Shown here: in pieces, positions 1 through 10,997 of the stretch
How positions within the stretch are numbered: the stretch's first letter is position 1
Layout of the letters: each line of letters starts with the position of its first letter
NCBI GenBank assembly: GCA_025330725.1
Contig: JAIWND010000004.1
Location: 1,054,001 to 1,118,000, forward strand
Reading direction: 5' to 3'
Source: Chlamydoabsidia padenii
Lineage: Eukaryota > Mucoromycota > Mucoromycetes > Mucorales > Cunninghamellaceae
Length of the DNA stretch: 64,000 bases
Notes under the pieces: model-generated
Told to the model about the DNA's origin: nothing
Seen by the model: only the letters and a program-made list of their open reading frames with translations
Databases searched by the model: none
Made by a program: the position numbers and the translations under genes

Positions 1-338
1 CAGGGAAAGTACCTTCGACTTGGACTTCATGGACTGTATCTTGAGCATCCGGTTGGACATGCCGCCTGCCCAACATTTGTTTCCCTATATCCATCAATTG
101 AGCCACAGAGTATATACCATCCCGCATTAGTTCAAGAAGTTGAGAAGCAATCAAGGCAGTGGCTTCCGTATGATTCAACTTGATTCCACGTGCCAGTCGT
201 TTTTGAGCAAGGACACCAACTATTGTTTGAATAACAAGATCAAGTTGGTAAGTTTTCCTGTTTCAGAAGTACATGTTTGTGTTAGTACTTACCTTGATGT
301 AGTAAGAGCTTGTCGATTTCCCTAGGTATGAGACGCAT
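1..338 (-). CDS. Urease, N-terminal part (gene continues past the left edge)
   Basis: Urease hydrolyses urea to ammonia and carbamate in the cytosol and needs nickel plus accessory proteins. Two exons are visible. Exon 1 (338-293) encodes [16 protein letters not shown] 73-nt intron follows (292-220, GTAAGT...ATAG). Exon 2 (219-1) continues with [20 protein letters not shown], then [40 protein letters not shown] and TFP at the edge. This is the gamma-subunit-like N-terminus of single-chain fungal and plant ureases. The start is the ATG at 338-336, and the splice keeps frame exactly where the family reads [14 protein letters not shown]. The nickel-binding and catalytic domains lie outside the window. 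No close copy of the CGGGATTTGAA promoter word lies directly upstream; the nearest are about 730 and 1,150 bp away. The identification is firm from the N-terminal motif alone. Confidence 0.93.
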
Positions 339-1774
339 CAGGATATCTAAAAGAGGTAAAAATATAGATAAAGAAGAAAGAGAGGGGGAAGCAAGAAGAT
401 ATAAATAAAATAAAAAGGAGAAGGAGGATGAGAAAATCAATGATCATTTTTATTTGCCTATCAGGCCAAGATAAGCGCTATCAATTTACCGTTTTTGTTC
501 CATTGTGTTACTATTTCAAAAGATAAACGAGAGAATCCACCAGTAAAAGATCCGATCCGGTTAAAACCCTAAAACAAATATACTTGTCGAGTGAATGAGT
601 TAGAGTAGGTTTGGTAAAAGCATAGTGTTAGTACAATTACTTTACCCGATTCAGTTTTCTCTCCCCCAAAAAACCTCGACCCAGCCATGTTACGTCTTGT
701 CACTTGTCAATAAAAGTTAACGCAGGTCGACGTCATTCCTATGAATTCATTAAAGACAATTGGGAATAAAAGAGTTTATATTATTAGTTCATACATATCG
801 CAATGATATCACTTGTTAGTTAAAGTCACACTTAGAGGAAGAGAGTTGTAGTTGTGTGTGTCCAAATGTTGAAGGTGTTGATTTATACAAAGGTAATTCT
901 TGTTGACAAAGAATGCAACAGACATGATAGGGCATTAAGATAAAGAATAAGAGTATAAACGTTTAATAATAAAGGTATAAATAACAAGCGATAAACTGGT
1001 AACTACAAAGATTAATTAATAAAAGGAAGAAGGAAAGAAGGGAAGAAAGAGGAAGAATGCACTTTTCGAATCCCGCCAATAAAGAGCTTGACACCATAAC
1101 AAGAGAGGATCAAAAGGTCTTGTCCAAAACAGTGAAACTTGACCGAAAGGAGGCGAGGGTCCAAAGATTCCAGAGGACAACGATTTGCTACCAGCATTGG
1201 ACCTCTTTTCCTGATAGCACCATGAATGCCAGTACCTAGTCCACACCATTACAAAAGGTAATCCGTAGGGTGAGTCCAGTACCTAGTCCACACCATTACA
1301 AAAGGTAATCCGTAGGGTGAGTATGGCCCAAGTAGAAAATCATCGTTGCTTGTTGTCTGCACTATTACTAGGTTTATCCTGTTGTAAAGATCGTTATGTG
1401 AAAGTTTATTAGATATAAGAGTTGGTAAAGATTAAATGGAGTTGGAGAAGGGAAAAATGGAGGAAGAAAAAAAAAAATTAAAGCGGGATTTGAATGTCGT
1501 TAAGGATGAACTTTTGCATGATAAAGATGAGTGCCCAAAGAGATTAATGATATAATTCAATTTGTGTTTATTAAATGAAATGTGGATACAAAAAAGATTA
1601 AGTACAGAATGCAATAAAATGCAGATACGCCAAAATAATGATAGGATATGCATTAAAAGAGAATGATGATAATAATATAACTAGATAAAAAAAAATGGAT
1701 CAATGATTACAGTAAAAAGAAGGTAAAGAGTAAGTGTACAAAACTAAAATAATAATGGATGAGGTAGGGCAAGA
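339..1774. other. Spacer between urease start and sugar transporter 3' end
   Basis: About 1.4 kb of AT-rich DNA with no gene I can support. It holds an exact 47-bp tandem duplication (1229-1322) and two copies of the recurrent word, TTCGAATCCCG at 1065-1075 and CGGGATTTGAA at 1484-1494. The short open frames around 1012-1249 overlap the first of these copies and look like chance. Confidence 0.6.
1229..1322. repeat. 47-bp perfect tandem duplication
   Basis: Bases 1229-1275 and 1276-1322 are identical, head to tail. The unit begins CCAGTACCTAGTCCACACCA and ends GTAGGGTGAGT. No mismatch is visible, so the duplication is recent or maintained. Confidence 0.97.
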
Positions 1775-3529
1775 TTAAACCTTGATGTCAGCGCCAGCAG
1801 CGGCCAATTCTTCCTTTTGGGCCTTGGTGATCACATTAGAAAGATCCATATTGTACCAACCGACAATGCGACCAATATCTTCAATGGACTTTTGCTTGGT
1901 TTCGGGAATAAAGAAGAGCAAGAAGAAGACAGTACAGAAAGCAATACCGGCAAAGATCAAGAAGACATAAGGACCACAAGCATTTTGAAGAGTAGGGAAG
2001 ATCAAACCAATGATAAAGTTACACAACCAGTTGACAGTGAGAGCAGCAGAGGAGGCACCAGAGACAGCATAAGTAGGGTAGACTTCGGCAGTGTAGATAA
2101 AGGGAATAATACCAAGACCAATAGCAAAGGAGGCAACAAACAACAAGACACAGACCACTTGAAGAGGACCAATGTTGAAGAGTAAACCAATCATTTCCAG
2201 TACACCAAAGAGACACATACCAGCAGCAGAGATAGTCAATAACATCTTACGACCAAGACGATCGACCAAAGCCAAAGCAACAAAAGTCATCAACATGTTC
2301 AAGGCACCAACACCGACAGTAGCATAACGAGCATCATCACCAAAGGAGTTTTCGAAAATGTTTGTAGAGTAATACATAATAGCATTGATACCAGTGAGTT
2401 GAGAGACAGCGTGGATAAGCATGATTTTGCAAGACAATTTGGCCAAGACAGGAATGCGCATGATTTGGAAAAAGTTGAGGGAGATTTCCATTTCGGGTTC
2501 AGCAGCCACAGCAGGAGCATCAGTGTTTTGGAATCCAGCAGCAGAGTCAGTGTCAGGGTTAGCAGGTTTCTTGTCAGAAGTTCCACCTTTAGTAAGAGAT
2601 ATCACCATGTCAGCAAATTCTTCTTCAATGTCACCGTTTCGTAGCTTAAGGAGAGATTCACGGGCTTCATCAATACGGCCCTTGGACACCAACCAACGAG
2701 GAGAGCGAGGACACATGGGCAAGCAGAAGATTTGAGCAATAGTAGGCACCACAGTAAGCATAACAACAATACGCCAGCCGACAGCAGAAGAAGTACCCAA
2801 ACCAATCAATTCAATAACGAAGATACCAATAGTCATAAACAGTTGAAGAAGAGAACCCATGGTGCCACGATACTTGGGAGGAGTAGTTTCAGCAATGTAC
2901 ATACTGATCACCACTGTCATAAAACCGGAGCCGATACCAACAAAGATACGACCAATGGCAAATTGAGCACTAGTGGTGGACAAGGACAAGAGGATAGCAC
3001 CGATGAAGAAGGAAAAGTTGATGGCGATCATGGAATCACGACGACCAAGCTTTTCAGCCATAGGACCAGCAAGCAAGGCACCGAGAAGACCACCCACAGC
3101 AAACATACCAGTAGTGACACCTGATGAAAAAAAAAAAAGAAGACATGTTAGATACAGGTAGGTCGTTCACTCAGCCTTTTTTTTTTTCTTTTGTTGGTTC
3201 ATTCAACTTACCCCTATTGTTATTAATGGCCACCAATGATAAATAAAAAAAGATCACAAGATGAACAAAGGATGTTAGTTAGATGAAATGTATAATTTTT
3301 TTCTTTCTAGTTTTACTTACCAAATCCAGTCAGACATAGGGATACATTGAGGGAAAGGAGAATTGGGGAAGTACGTTTGTTCACCCTTGGGCACATCAGG
3401 ACAATAACGCACATTGTTACCAGGAATGTTTAGTGCCGAAGTGTTAAAACCAGAGTTGAGAGCACCAAGAGAAGCCATCATTGCCGTAAAGATAACGATA
3501 GGCTTGAGATTGCTGTTCCTCGAATCCAT
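1775..3529 (-). CDS. MFS sugar (hexose) transporter
   Basis: Major facilitator, sugar porter family; it would import hexoses through the plasma membrane. Predicted length is 518 aa with about 12 membrane segments. Family signatures seen: AEKLGRRDS in the loop after TM2, MCPRSPRWL in place of the usual PESPRWL, QLTGINAIMYYS in TM7, DRLGRKM, and PETKQKSIEDI near the C-terminus. Exon 1 is 3529-3321 and the large last exon is 3120-1775. Joining these two directly breaks the frame. A 2-nt exon GG at 3213-3212, flanked by AATAG and GTAAGT, restores it and yields W-GVTTGM-F, the same spacing as W-SLSVAI-F of GLUT1. The introns are then 107 and 91 nt. An exact CGGGATTTGAA lies about 165 bp upstream of the ATG. 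Substrate within the hexose group is not determined. Confidence 0.9.
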
Positions 3530-4970
3530 AAGAATAAAGAGATGTATAGAATGTGGGAGAGTAGGTCAAAAAAAAAAAAAGAGTTTGATTAATAAAAGTG
3601 ATGAGAAGAAGAAAGAAAGCGAGAAAATGGAATAGTAACATGAGTAGTATTTATAGGAATTCAGTTTTCACGTCCGCCGAAAAAAATCATTCAATCGGGA
3701 TTTGAAAAATGGGGAGGTTTCTTGTTAAGCGGGGAGATTTGTGGGAGTGGGGAGATGGAGATGGTTGTGGAAAAAAAAAGTGAAGGGGAACCACTCTTTA
3801 TTCTCCGCGAATGTCCTTCGATATGTTTCTCGGATATGCCCTGGAACATAAGCAACGTTCCAAAAAGAGCATCACCTTGGAAAGGGAAGAACTTTAAACT
3901 TTATTTCATGCAAATAACAGTAAATAAAAAATGTCTCATCCACATGTATGCAAAAATGTCTTTTTCATCGAGTGGCAGTTGATCACCAACAATCGTTTTG
4001 TTTATAAAGAGTGAACCAAACAGGGACTATCGGAGATGAATTCTCGTCAATTGCATTCTGGGAAAAAGTGGGAAAGTGAAAAACTTTTTTTTCTTTCTGA
4101 CAGGTGGCGGGGTTTGAATGTTTCAACTGTCAACTCAGTCGGAGGCATAATACAAAGTATCACCCGTTTCTCGTGGTTCGAAAAGAAAAAAAAAACATGT
4201 TCTGGCATTCAAGGAAACAAAGGAAAGATAAAACATTTGTAAAAAAAAAAAAACCATCCAAGGGAGAGAGGGGAAAGTGAAAAGTCAAAAGAGAAAAAGG
4301 GTCAAAAAAGGAAACCCACTTTTATTTTGACAGGCAAACGGGAAAAACCAGTGACCCACGTTTTCCAACCTGAAATACTTATTACACTATCATAAATTGG
4401 ACCCTTAAAATTGGATTTTACACCTGGTGATAGACGTAAACAAAACAAAACCATGCCCCCTTGTCCGATCATTCCCCATTTTCCTCCATTTTCCCTTTTT
4501 TCCATGAATTCCCTTTCCGCCCGACTGGCCCCAACAGTTAAAAGAGTCCACGGAAGGGATTGTTCAAAATAAAATAAAAAAGTGGCATGTCTTCTCCCAC
4601 CTGTTTGGTCAAGGTAAAACCTCTCTCACATGCTCCAATATACACACACCCGAAGTAACGCCACCTTTTCACACCGTCGATGCTTTTTTCTTTCTATGTT
4701 TCCAAGTGGAAATTTAACAAAAAAAAAAAAAAAAGAAAAGAAAAACCTTCCAAAACCCTGCCAATCATAATTGAGTTCCTATATAATACACCTGTCTTTT
4801 ATTGTTTTCATTTTAAAGGGTAACTATAATAAAAGGGTAGAGGGGGAATGAATGATATAATACTATAAACAATATATAATGGTGGGAAGGGGGACTATAT
4901 GCATGAATGAATATGTAAAAAAAAAAAAAGTATGTGTGTATGTATGTATGAGAGAATCCATTGTCGAGAT
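3530..4970. other. Spacer: sugar transporter promoter and kinase 3' flank
   Basis: About 1.4 kb of purine-rich and A-rich sequence. Apart from the promoter word at 3695 I see no gene or RNA. The short open frames at 3722-4505 have no protein-like composition. Confidence 0.55.
3695..3706. promoter_or_regulatory. Recurrent promoter word upstream of sugar transporter
   Basis: TCGGGATTTGAA on the + strand, about 165 bp upstream of the transporter ATG. One of nine exact noncoding copies of CGGGATTTGAA in the window. Confidence 0.55.
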
Positions 4971-6744
4971 TTAAAAGGCCGGGAATTTCGATCGGTAAGG
5001 GTCCACAAAAGAAGGATGACTTGTTGATCCATAAGAATACCCAGGTTCCTTGTACTTTGCAAAACAGTTACTGTCACCATCATCCTTGATCGAGGGTATA
5101 TAAGGAGGTACCAATTGTCGTTGGAATGCCAAGTCAAAGTCAATGGAGGCAAACCAAGGGTGCTGTTTGATATCCCGATCAGTTGTCGTTCCGTATCGTT
5201 TTTCCACATCCGGGGTTAATAAACCGAGCAAGAGATCCTTGAGTACAGGGTTGATATCCTCGGGCCAGTCAATACGACAATCCAATATCTTTTCGTAGAG
5301 ATTCACCGGGTTCTTGTCTTCGAATGGAGGTTTCCCCACAAGCATTTCAAAGATGAGCACACCCAAAGACCACCAGTCGACGGCACGTGTATAACCTTGG
5401 GATCGAATCATTTCTGGTGCAAGATAATCAGGAGTGCCACACACCGTGTAAGTGTAAGTAGGGACCTTCTTGGCGAACCCAAAATCAGTTAGTTTGACAT
5501 GACCCTTTTCGTCCAGTAGGATGTTTTCAGGCTTCAGATCACGGTAGATGATTTCATTTGCATGTAGATATTCCAGAGCAAGAATCACCTCTGCTGCATA
5601 AAAACGCACGGCTTCTTCAGAGAATTTCTAATTAACACATACAAAAAAGTGCGGGGTTAATATCTATCACATCAAAAAATAAAGAGAAAGAGGGGGTTTT
5701 ACCTTTTGTCTCCGCAGGATTCGGAAAAGTTCACCACCAGGGACATAATCCATCACCATAAACAGATGACTGTCGTCTTGAAAAGCATCCCACAAAGTGA
5801 CCAAGAAGGGATGAGTCATGTCCTTCAAAATAGCGAATTCATTGTTGGTATGAGTGACCTGTTTTTTCCGCACCACATCGTACTTGTTCAAGGTCTTGAT
5901 CGCATAGTGTTTCTTGTTGAATTTGCTCTGAGCCAGATGCACACGACCACAGGCACCAGTTCCCAAGGTTTGTTTAAAGTGAAAGTCGTCCAATCGGAGT
6001 TTACGATGCTTGTTCCGTTTCACCTGATGATACCGTCTACGAGCTGCCGAACCATTAAAGACGGCGTGTGTGCCATACTTTTTACTGCTGTTGGATCCTA
6101 CTGTGTGTACGACTCGATTGGGTGATTTAAGTGCTGGTGTATTCGGTGTGACCACGACTGAGGAAGGTGTGGCTAGTTCAGGTGTGGTAACATTTGATAT
6201 GGGTGTAGATGTAGATGATGATAGGTTGGTAGTAGTCAAGTCTGAGCTGATGATTGGTTGTGAGAAGTAATCTTTGACTGGTTCAATGTTATTGTCGCTG
6301 TTAGATGTCACAGGAGGATATAATTCATTGGGTTGTGGATAAGGTGAGAGAGGAGAAGGATGAGAAGGAGAGACACAAAGATATTGTTGGTGCTTGAAGG
6401 GTGTCACCGATACAGGCAAATCGATGGCAAGAGGTGGTAGTTGGTTGATAATCTTGTCCTTGCTGTTTTCCATTGAAGAGATGGTGATGCCTTCAGAACC
6501 CAGATCTGACGCAGTGCTTGGTGTACGAATGGGTGTTAAACTGACACAAGTATTAGTTCCTAGAAACAACAAAAGTAAAATGAGTTTATTGCACTGTTTT
6601 CCTTTTTCTTTGTTTCTTTATCTACCTACCATCGTCGCTTGTGAAGCTACTTGAGGGACTTGATGATCGAGAGAGTGGTGGTGATCGATTGTGTTCCTTT
6701 CTTGAGAGACGAAGCATATCCACTCCTTTGCTGATAAGATCCAT
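4971..6744 (-). CDS. cAMP-dependent protein kinase catalytic subunit (AGC kinase)
   Basis: PKA catalytic subunit, the effector of cAMP signalling, which phosphorylates Ser/Thr in basic contexts. Three exons: 6744-6630, 6559-5703, 5627-4971; 542 aa. The first ~200 residues are a Ser/Thr/Pro-rich, probably disordered extension. The kinase domain then begins at RLDDFHFKQTLGTGACGRVH, with lysine in HYAIKTLNK, the catalytic loop YRDLKPEN, DFGFAKK, and the activation loop TYTVCGTPDYLAPE with its phosphorylatable Thr. The protein ends KFPAF, matching the terminal F-x-x-F of PKA. The Gly-rich loop reads GTGACG where most PKAs have GTGSFG. The long N-terminal extension is usual in fungal PKA. A 17-nt palindrome (6925-6941) lies about 180 bp upstream of the ATG. 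Confidence in the family is high; which paralogue it is cannot be told. Confidence 0.93.
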
Positions 6745-6924
6745 TTTGTATATAATAGTCGAGTTGTTTATTTTTGAGTGAGTGTGTGCTGTGTAATTGT
6801 AATATGATAAGATAAACAAGAGAGTAAAGTATGGTATAGATCAATGATTAAGATAAAATAAAAGAATAAGGGAAGAAAGGAAGAAATGAGTGGGCGGAAA
6901 AAGATAATTTATAATGAAATCCAA

Positions 6925-6941
6925 TTCAATCGCCGATTGAA
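6925..6941. promoter_or_regulatory. Perfect palindrome upstream of PKA gene
   Basis: TTCAATCG-C-CGATTGAA is an exact inverted repeat 181 bp upstream of the kinase ATG. Its arms resemble the TTCAA/TTGAA half of the window-wide promoter word, so it may be a divergent, paired form. This is inference. Confidence 0.35.
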
Positions 6942-7871
6942 CTGGAGACTTGGGTTCATTAGTTTTGGTTGGGCGGATTTCTTGATTGATAGGACAAGAA
7001 GGGTACCCATTACGTCGTTGTTGACATGAGACCCCTTAATCTATGACTTTAATCTTTCAACCCCACCCGCTGAGATTGCCATTTGACTTTTTTTTTTTTT
7101 TTTTATCACTAAACTAATCAATTCAAACCATTGATCATTATCAATCAAAGCATACAACTACTCCTCTTTTTTTATTATTTTATCATGGGTACTTGCATAG
7201 GTCATCCTCATCGTCATCGTCATCATCATCATATACGGCCTCCTTTTCCTGCAAGTTGTATCATCATCGGATCATATAGAATTAAGGTTTTTTTTTCTAA
7301 TTTGTCATGGTCTCTCTTGATGTCTCTTGATGCACTCACTGTGTCATGAACCTGTCAAATAAAAGGAAGAAATGATTTCCTTTTATACATATTCATGCAT
7401 GAATGAGGTTGTCTCTCCCATTGTTTATCCTTCCTTCCCCCACGCTTTTATCCCTACATAAAGGGACAATATTGCTTATTATCATATTCAAGATCATTTG
7501 AAAAGGAGACTCAAAATGAATGGATAACAATCAACTATCTCCACCAATTGATAAAAGCTGATTAAATTAGTGCATAGCCACTAGTGAAAGTACTCAATCA
7601 AAGCCGAGCGGAGTATGCCTTTTTTTTTTCCTTGCCTTTTGATACATATGATAATGGTAACACGGCAGATAACGATGGTTTGGGTCGGAAAAAGTAATCC
7701 GTCGAGTACGCATTGACTATCGAAACTGTATCTTTGGTCGTTCGTCATCGTTGTCCTGAATGAAAATGATTGAGTGCCAAAAACCTTAAATGGGTTTTAG
7801 TCGGCGGTGATTGAAAATCTTGATGATTGGAAGGTCGGCTCAATTCATTATCCTTTTACGTACTTTTTATA

Positions 7872-7909
<38 letters not shown>

Positions 7910-8041
7910 AAAACCATGATTTGTTTTTGTTTGTTCAGAAAGAGGAACTTTGTCCGAGAGGAAATAGAGTAAAAGTCTTTTGCATTTCTATGAAAGATGG
8001 GTACAGATGCATGAAAGTCTCAGAAAAGGAAGCCGTCGATT

Positions 8042-8052
8042 TTCAAATCCCG
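8042..8052. promoter_or_regulatory. Orphan copy of recurrent promoter word
   Basis: Exact TTCAAATCCCG with no recognised coding start within 200 bp. It could mark an unrecognised noncoding transcript, or be a relic. Confidence 0.35.
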
Positions 8053-8524
8053 ATTTTTTTTTTTTTTTTTAGTCAACCCATAAGAAGACCTATCAAACAA
8101 TCCATCTTCAAAGCGCATTAAGAATAAGACTCTTTCATGAATCAAAATAAAACCCTCTAGTAGCGTAGGATAGAGTGCAGGCATTATTTATAATGATGAA
8201 GAACATGTGTATAGTATGTTTTTGTGGTGTCATCTGTCGAAAGACAAGCGGACTTTTGCAATAAATCAGGGACACTTATCAATTACCCATAAGCGCTAAA
8301 AAAGGGGGGGGGGTTAGCGGAGGTAAAGGAGAATATCAGTCAAGTGATAAAGCAGCCGACATTTCTGATCACCCATCATCATCGTTACCCAGAGTAAAAA
8401 AAAAAAATCATCCAATGCATCAGCCAGAGACAAATAGACAAAACGATATTCTTTATTAAAATACATTATTCAAACTACAAACTAAACTAAAACTATTCTA
8501 TGTATACAAGTCCACCAAAGGTTA

Positions 8525-10703
8525 TCAAACATCATCATCATCGACGGCATCCAATGCATTCTTGAATAAGGACAAGAGACGATCACGATCTTCTAAACCA
8601 ACGCTAACACGAATCAAATGACGTTGCACCCCAAATTGACTGGCCCAGTCCAATTCAGTGTAATGAGCGAGGATAGTATAAGGACTAGCCAAAGTAAAGT
8701 TTGTTCCAAGAGAGGGTCCTTTTGCACAATGTAAATTATCGTAGAATTGAGTTGCTTGTTTTTCGCCGCGAAGCATCATTGAGAACAGTCCACCGAATCC
8801 ACCATCCACGTTCTTGACTGCCAGGTAATGTTCTTTGGTGGTATACTTTGGATAATAAACGTGTTTCACTAATAATTGAGCAAAAAAGTAGAAGAATTAG
8901 ATCAGAGTCACTGGGTTCCAACTTTATAATAATACATATATTCATCATTGGAGGGGGGGGGGAAAGAGATTTTTTACCTTTTGGATTTGCAGACAGGAAT
9001 TCACATAAAGCTTCAGTGTTTGCATTAATGATCTTGGATCGAGCACGGAAAGTTCTAGAGTTTCGTTCAATAAACACAGCATCTTCACTCCAGACAAGAT
9101 CTTCATAATCAGAAGCCAAGGCAGCGGTCAACGCTTGATAATGACGACGGTTTGGGTTCAATACCATACTATTAAACACATAATCATGTTGATCAGATTG
9201 CATTTCATTTTATCACAATGTAATATTTACTTACCTTCCACCCATCACATTGCTGTCACCAGAGAAGACCTTTGTCAGACTACTAACCACCATATCAGCC
9301 CATTCCAATACACCGACATTACTAAAGTTACCAATAGTTTCATCCACCACGATATAAAAGCCATAAGTGTCAGCCAGTTGACGTAGTCGTTTGATATTAG
9401 GAGATTTCAATAAAGGATTGGAGGGTAATTCACAAAACAAGCTGAGGATACGTTCACCAGATTGTAGGAATGCTTCTAGTTCATCGATGTTTTCGTCTTC
9501 ACCCAATCCGTAAAAATGACATCCGGCACCAAACTTTTGTAGGATCTTCAAAGTGTCGGTATATGGGAATCTAAGAGAGAAGAAGAAAGCAATAGGTGAG
9601 ATACTATGCATTTACAAATAAAACTGCCTTTTTCTTTGGTGATACTTACCCAAAACATACACTTCGTCTAGAAGCATCACCAACTATGGAGGTCATTCGA
9701 TAGGCATGGAAGATGGCGCTCATACCAGTTGGGAATAAGTATACATCATCTTCTGACAGACCACTAATACCACGATCACCTTTTAGTTGTCTTTGCTTTT
9801 CCAAATCTTGTTCAGTCGTAGTATTGTTGTAATTGTTGTTGTTTTGTTCAGCTTCAGTCAATACGCCAGCAATGCGACGTTTCAGAGCCCGCTTCGCCCG
9901 ATGTGAGTATTCCACTGGCAGGTTTCGACCATATCGTTCTTCTACATAAAAATGATGATCGACATCTTCATCCTCTTCTTCTTTAGGTGTCGTAGTTGAT
10001 CCTTGTTGCTGTTGTTTCACCGATTCAGTTGTTGCTGTCTTTTTACCGTAACGCCCAGCACCATGTCTTGATTTGATCGGTTGTTCTACAGTCGTATTAA
10101 CCGCGGCTTTAGTGATTGCTTCATTTTGATCCAAGATACGAAGACAGTATTCCGCCAATCGAGAAGAGATAATATCACCAGTATGTTGCCAGAATTGTTT
10201 AGCCACTGAGAAAGCATCAACGGGAAACAAGACAATAAACACCGGTACAGGTTGTAATTCGCAAGAAGATTCCAAAGGTCCAATTTCACATTGAGCAATA
10301 CGAATGATACCCATACGATCGTGGGCTGGTGTGTAGTACTGTTTCATAAATGACCGGCACCGTTCTGCTACTTTACGTGAGGGGAAGAGCATTCCGCTTT
10401 CTGTTGGTTTACCAAACTTTTGACAAAGTCGAGTGCAGAGCTATCATATTAAATATATATATATATATATATATATATTAGTACTTTTTTATGACTCAAG
10501 TGTCAAGTGTGTTTTACCTTTTGGATATAAGGGTGAATGAAGAAACGAGGGTAACCGCATTCCATTTTGGTTGTAACACGAGGGTCACCTTCTTCATAAT
10601 AGATATTGTCTTGCCATGTTGGGAGAGTAACGGATACAGCATGTGGTGTATGAGCAGGAATAGCAGCACCTACTTGAGTTGGAAGAGGAGAGACATTTTC
10701 CAT
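8525..10703 (-). CDS. Cystathionine gamma-synthase-like PLP enzyme
   Basis: Cys/Met-metabolism PLP-dependent enzyme of the fungal Str2/met-7 type. It would join an activated homoserine to cysteine, giving cystathionine on the way to methionine. Five exons: 10703-10518, 10440-9650, 9570-9235, 9168-8978, 8868-8525; 615 aa. Motifs in order: [17 protein letters not shown] (cofactor region), [17 protein letters not shown] with the PLP-contacting Asp, and [16 protein letters not shown] with the Schiff-base Lys. The C-terminus [20 protein letters not shown] is typical. An acidic, Gln- and Asn-containing insert (about residues 165-255) interrupts the first part, as in other fungal members. Intron 1 contains a long AT dinucleotide run. 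A degraded promoter word (TTTTAAAACCCCG) lies about 85 bp upstream of the ATG. Cystathionine gamma-synthase is favoured over the lyase because of the Str2-type Lys motif and the long N-terminal domain. Confidence 0.88.
10453..10479. repeat. (AT)n microsatellite inside an intron
   Basis: About 13 AT units within intron 1 of the cystathionine synthase-like gene. Similar AT runs occur at 16232-16257 and around 57000-57020. Confidence 0.9.
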
Positions 10704-10997
10704 GATGAGAATATAAACTAATTAAAAAAAGAAGAAGAAGGAATGAAATAGAATGTGTGAGATTTGCTCACGATCAAAAATCATCATTTTAAAACCCCGA
10801 TGAACCCTTACACCTTGAAGATCAAAGGGTATTGGTTGATATCCATCATCGGAGATGTTCACGAAAGGCACTCCATCAATGGATAAAAATGCTTTATTAT
10901 AAAAAGAAGATTATGTATAAGATATATCATTTTTTATTTTGTATGTGTGGGAAGACTTTTACAACTAATACTAAAAGGTTTTTGTTATAAAGTTTTT

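Larger units (their letters stand above)
6745..8524. other. Spacer: kinase promoter and cystathionine synthase 3' flank
   Basis: About 1.8 kb without a supported gene. It includes a 35-nt T run (7874-7908), a shorter T run, and one exact TTCAAATCCCG at 8042-8052 that is far from any start codon I recognise. The open frame near 7131-7349 is a CATCAT low-complexity artefact. Confidence 0.55.

Noticed and set aside
1012..1249. Overlapping minus-strand frames near the tandem duplication
   Set aside because: No family match and no consistent splice pattern, and one promoter-word copy lies inside.
7131..7349. Small His-rich frame
   Set aside because: Low-complexity CATCAT/CGTCAT repeat in a spacer, with no splice or family support.
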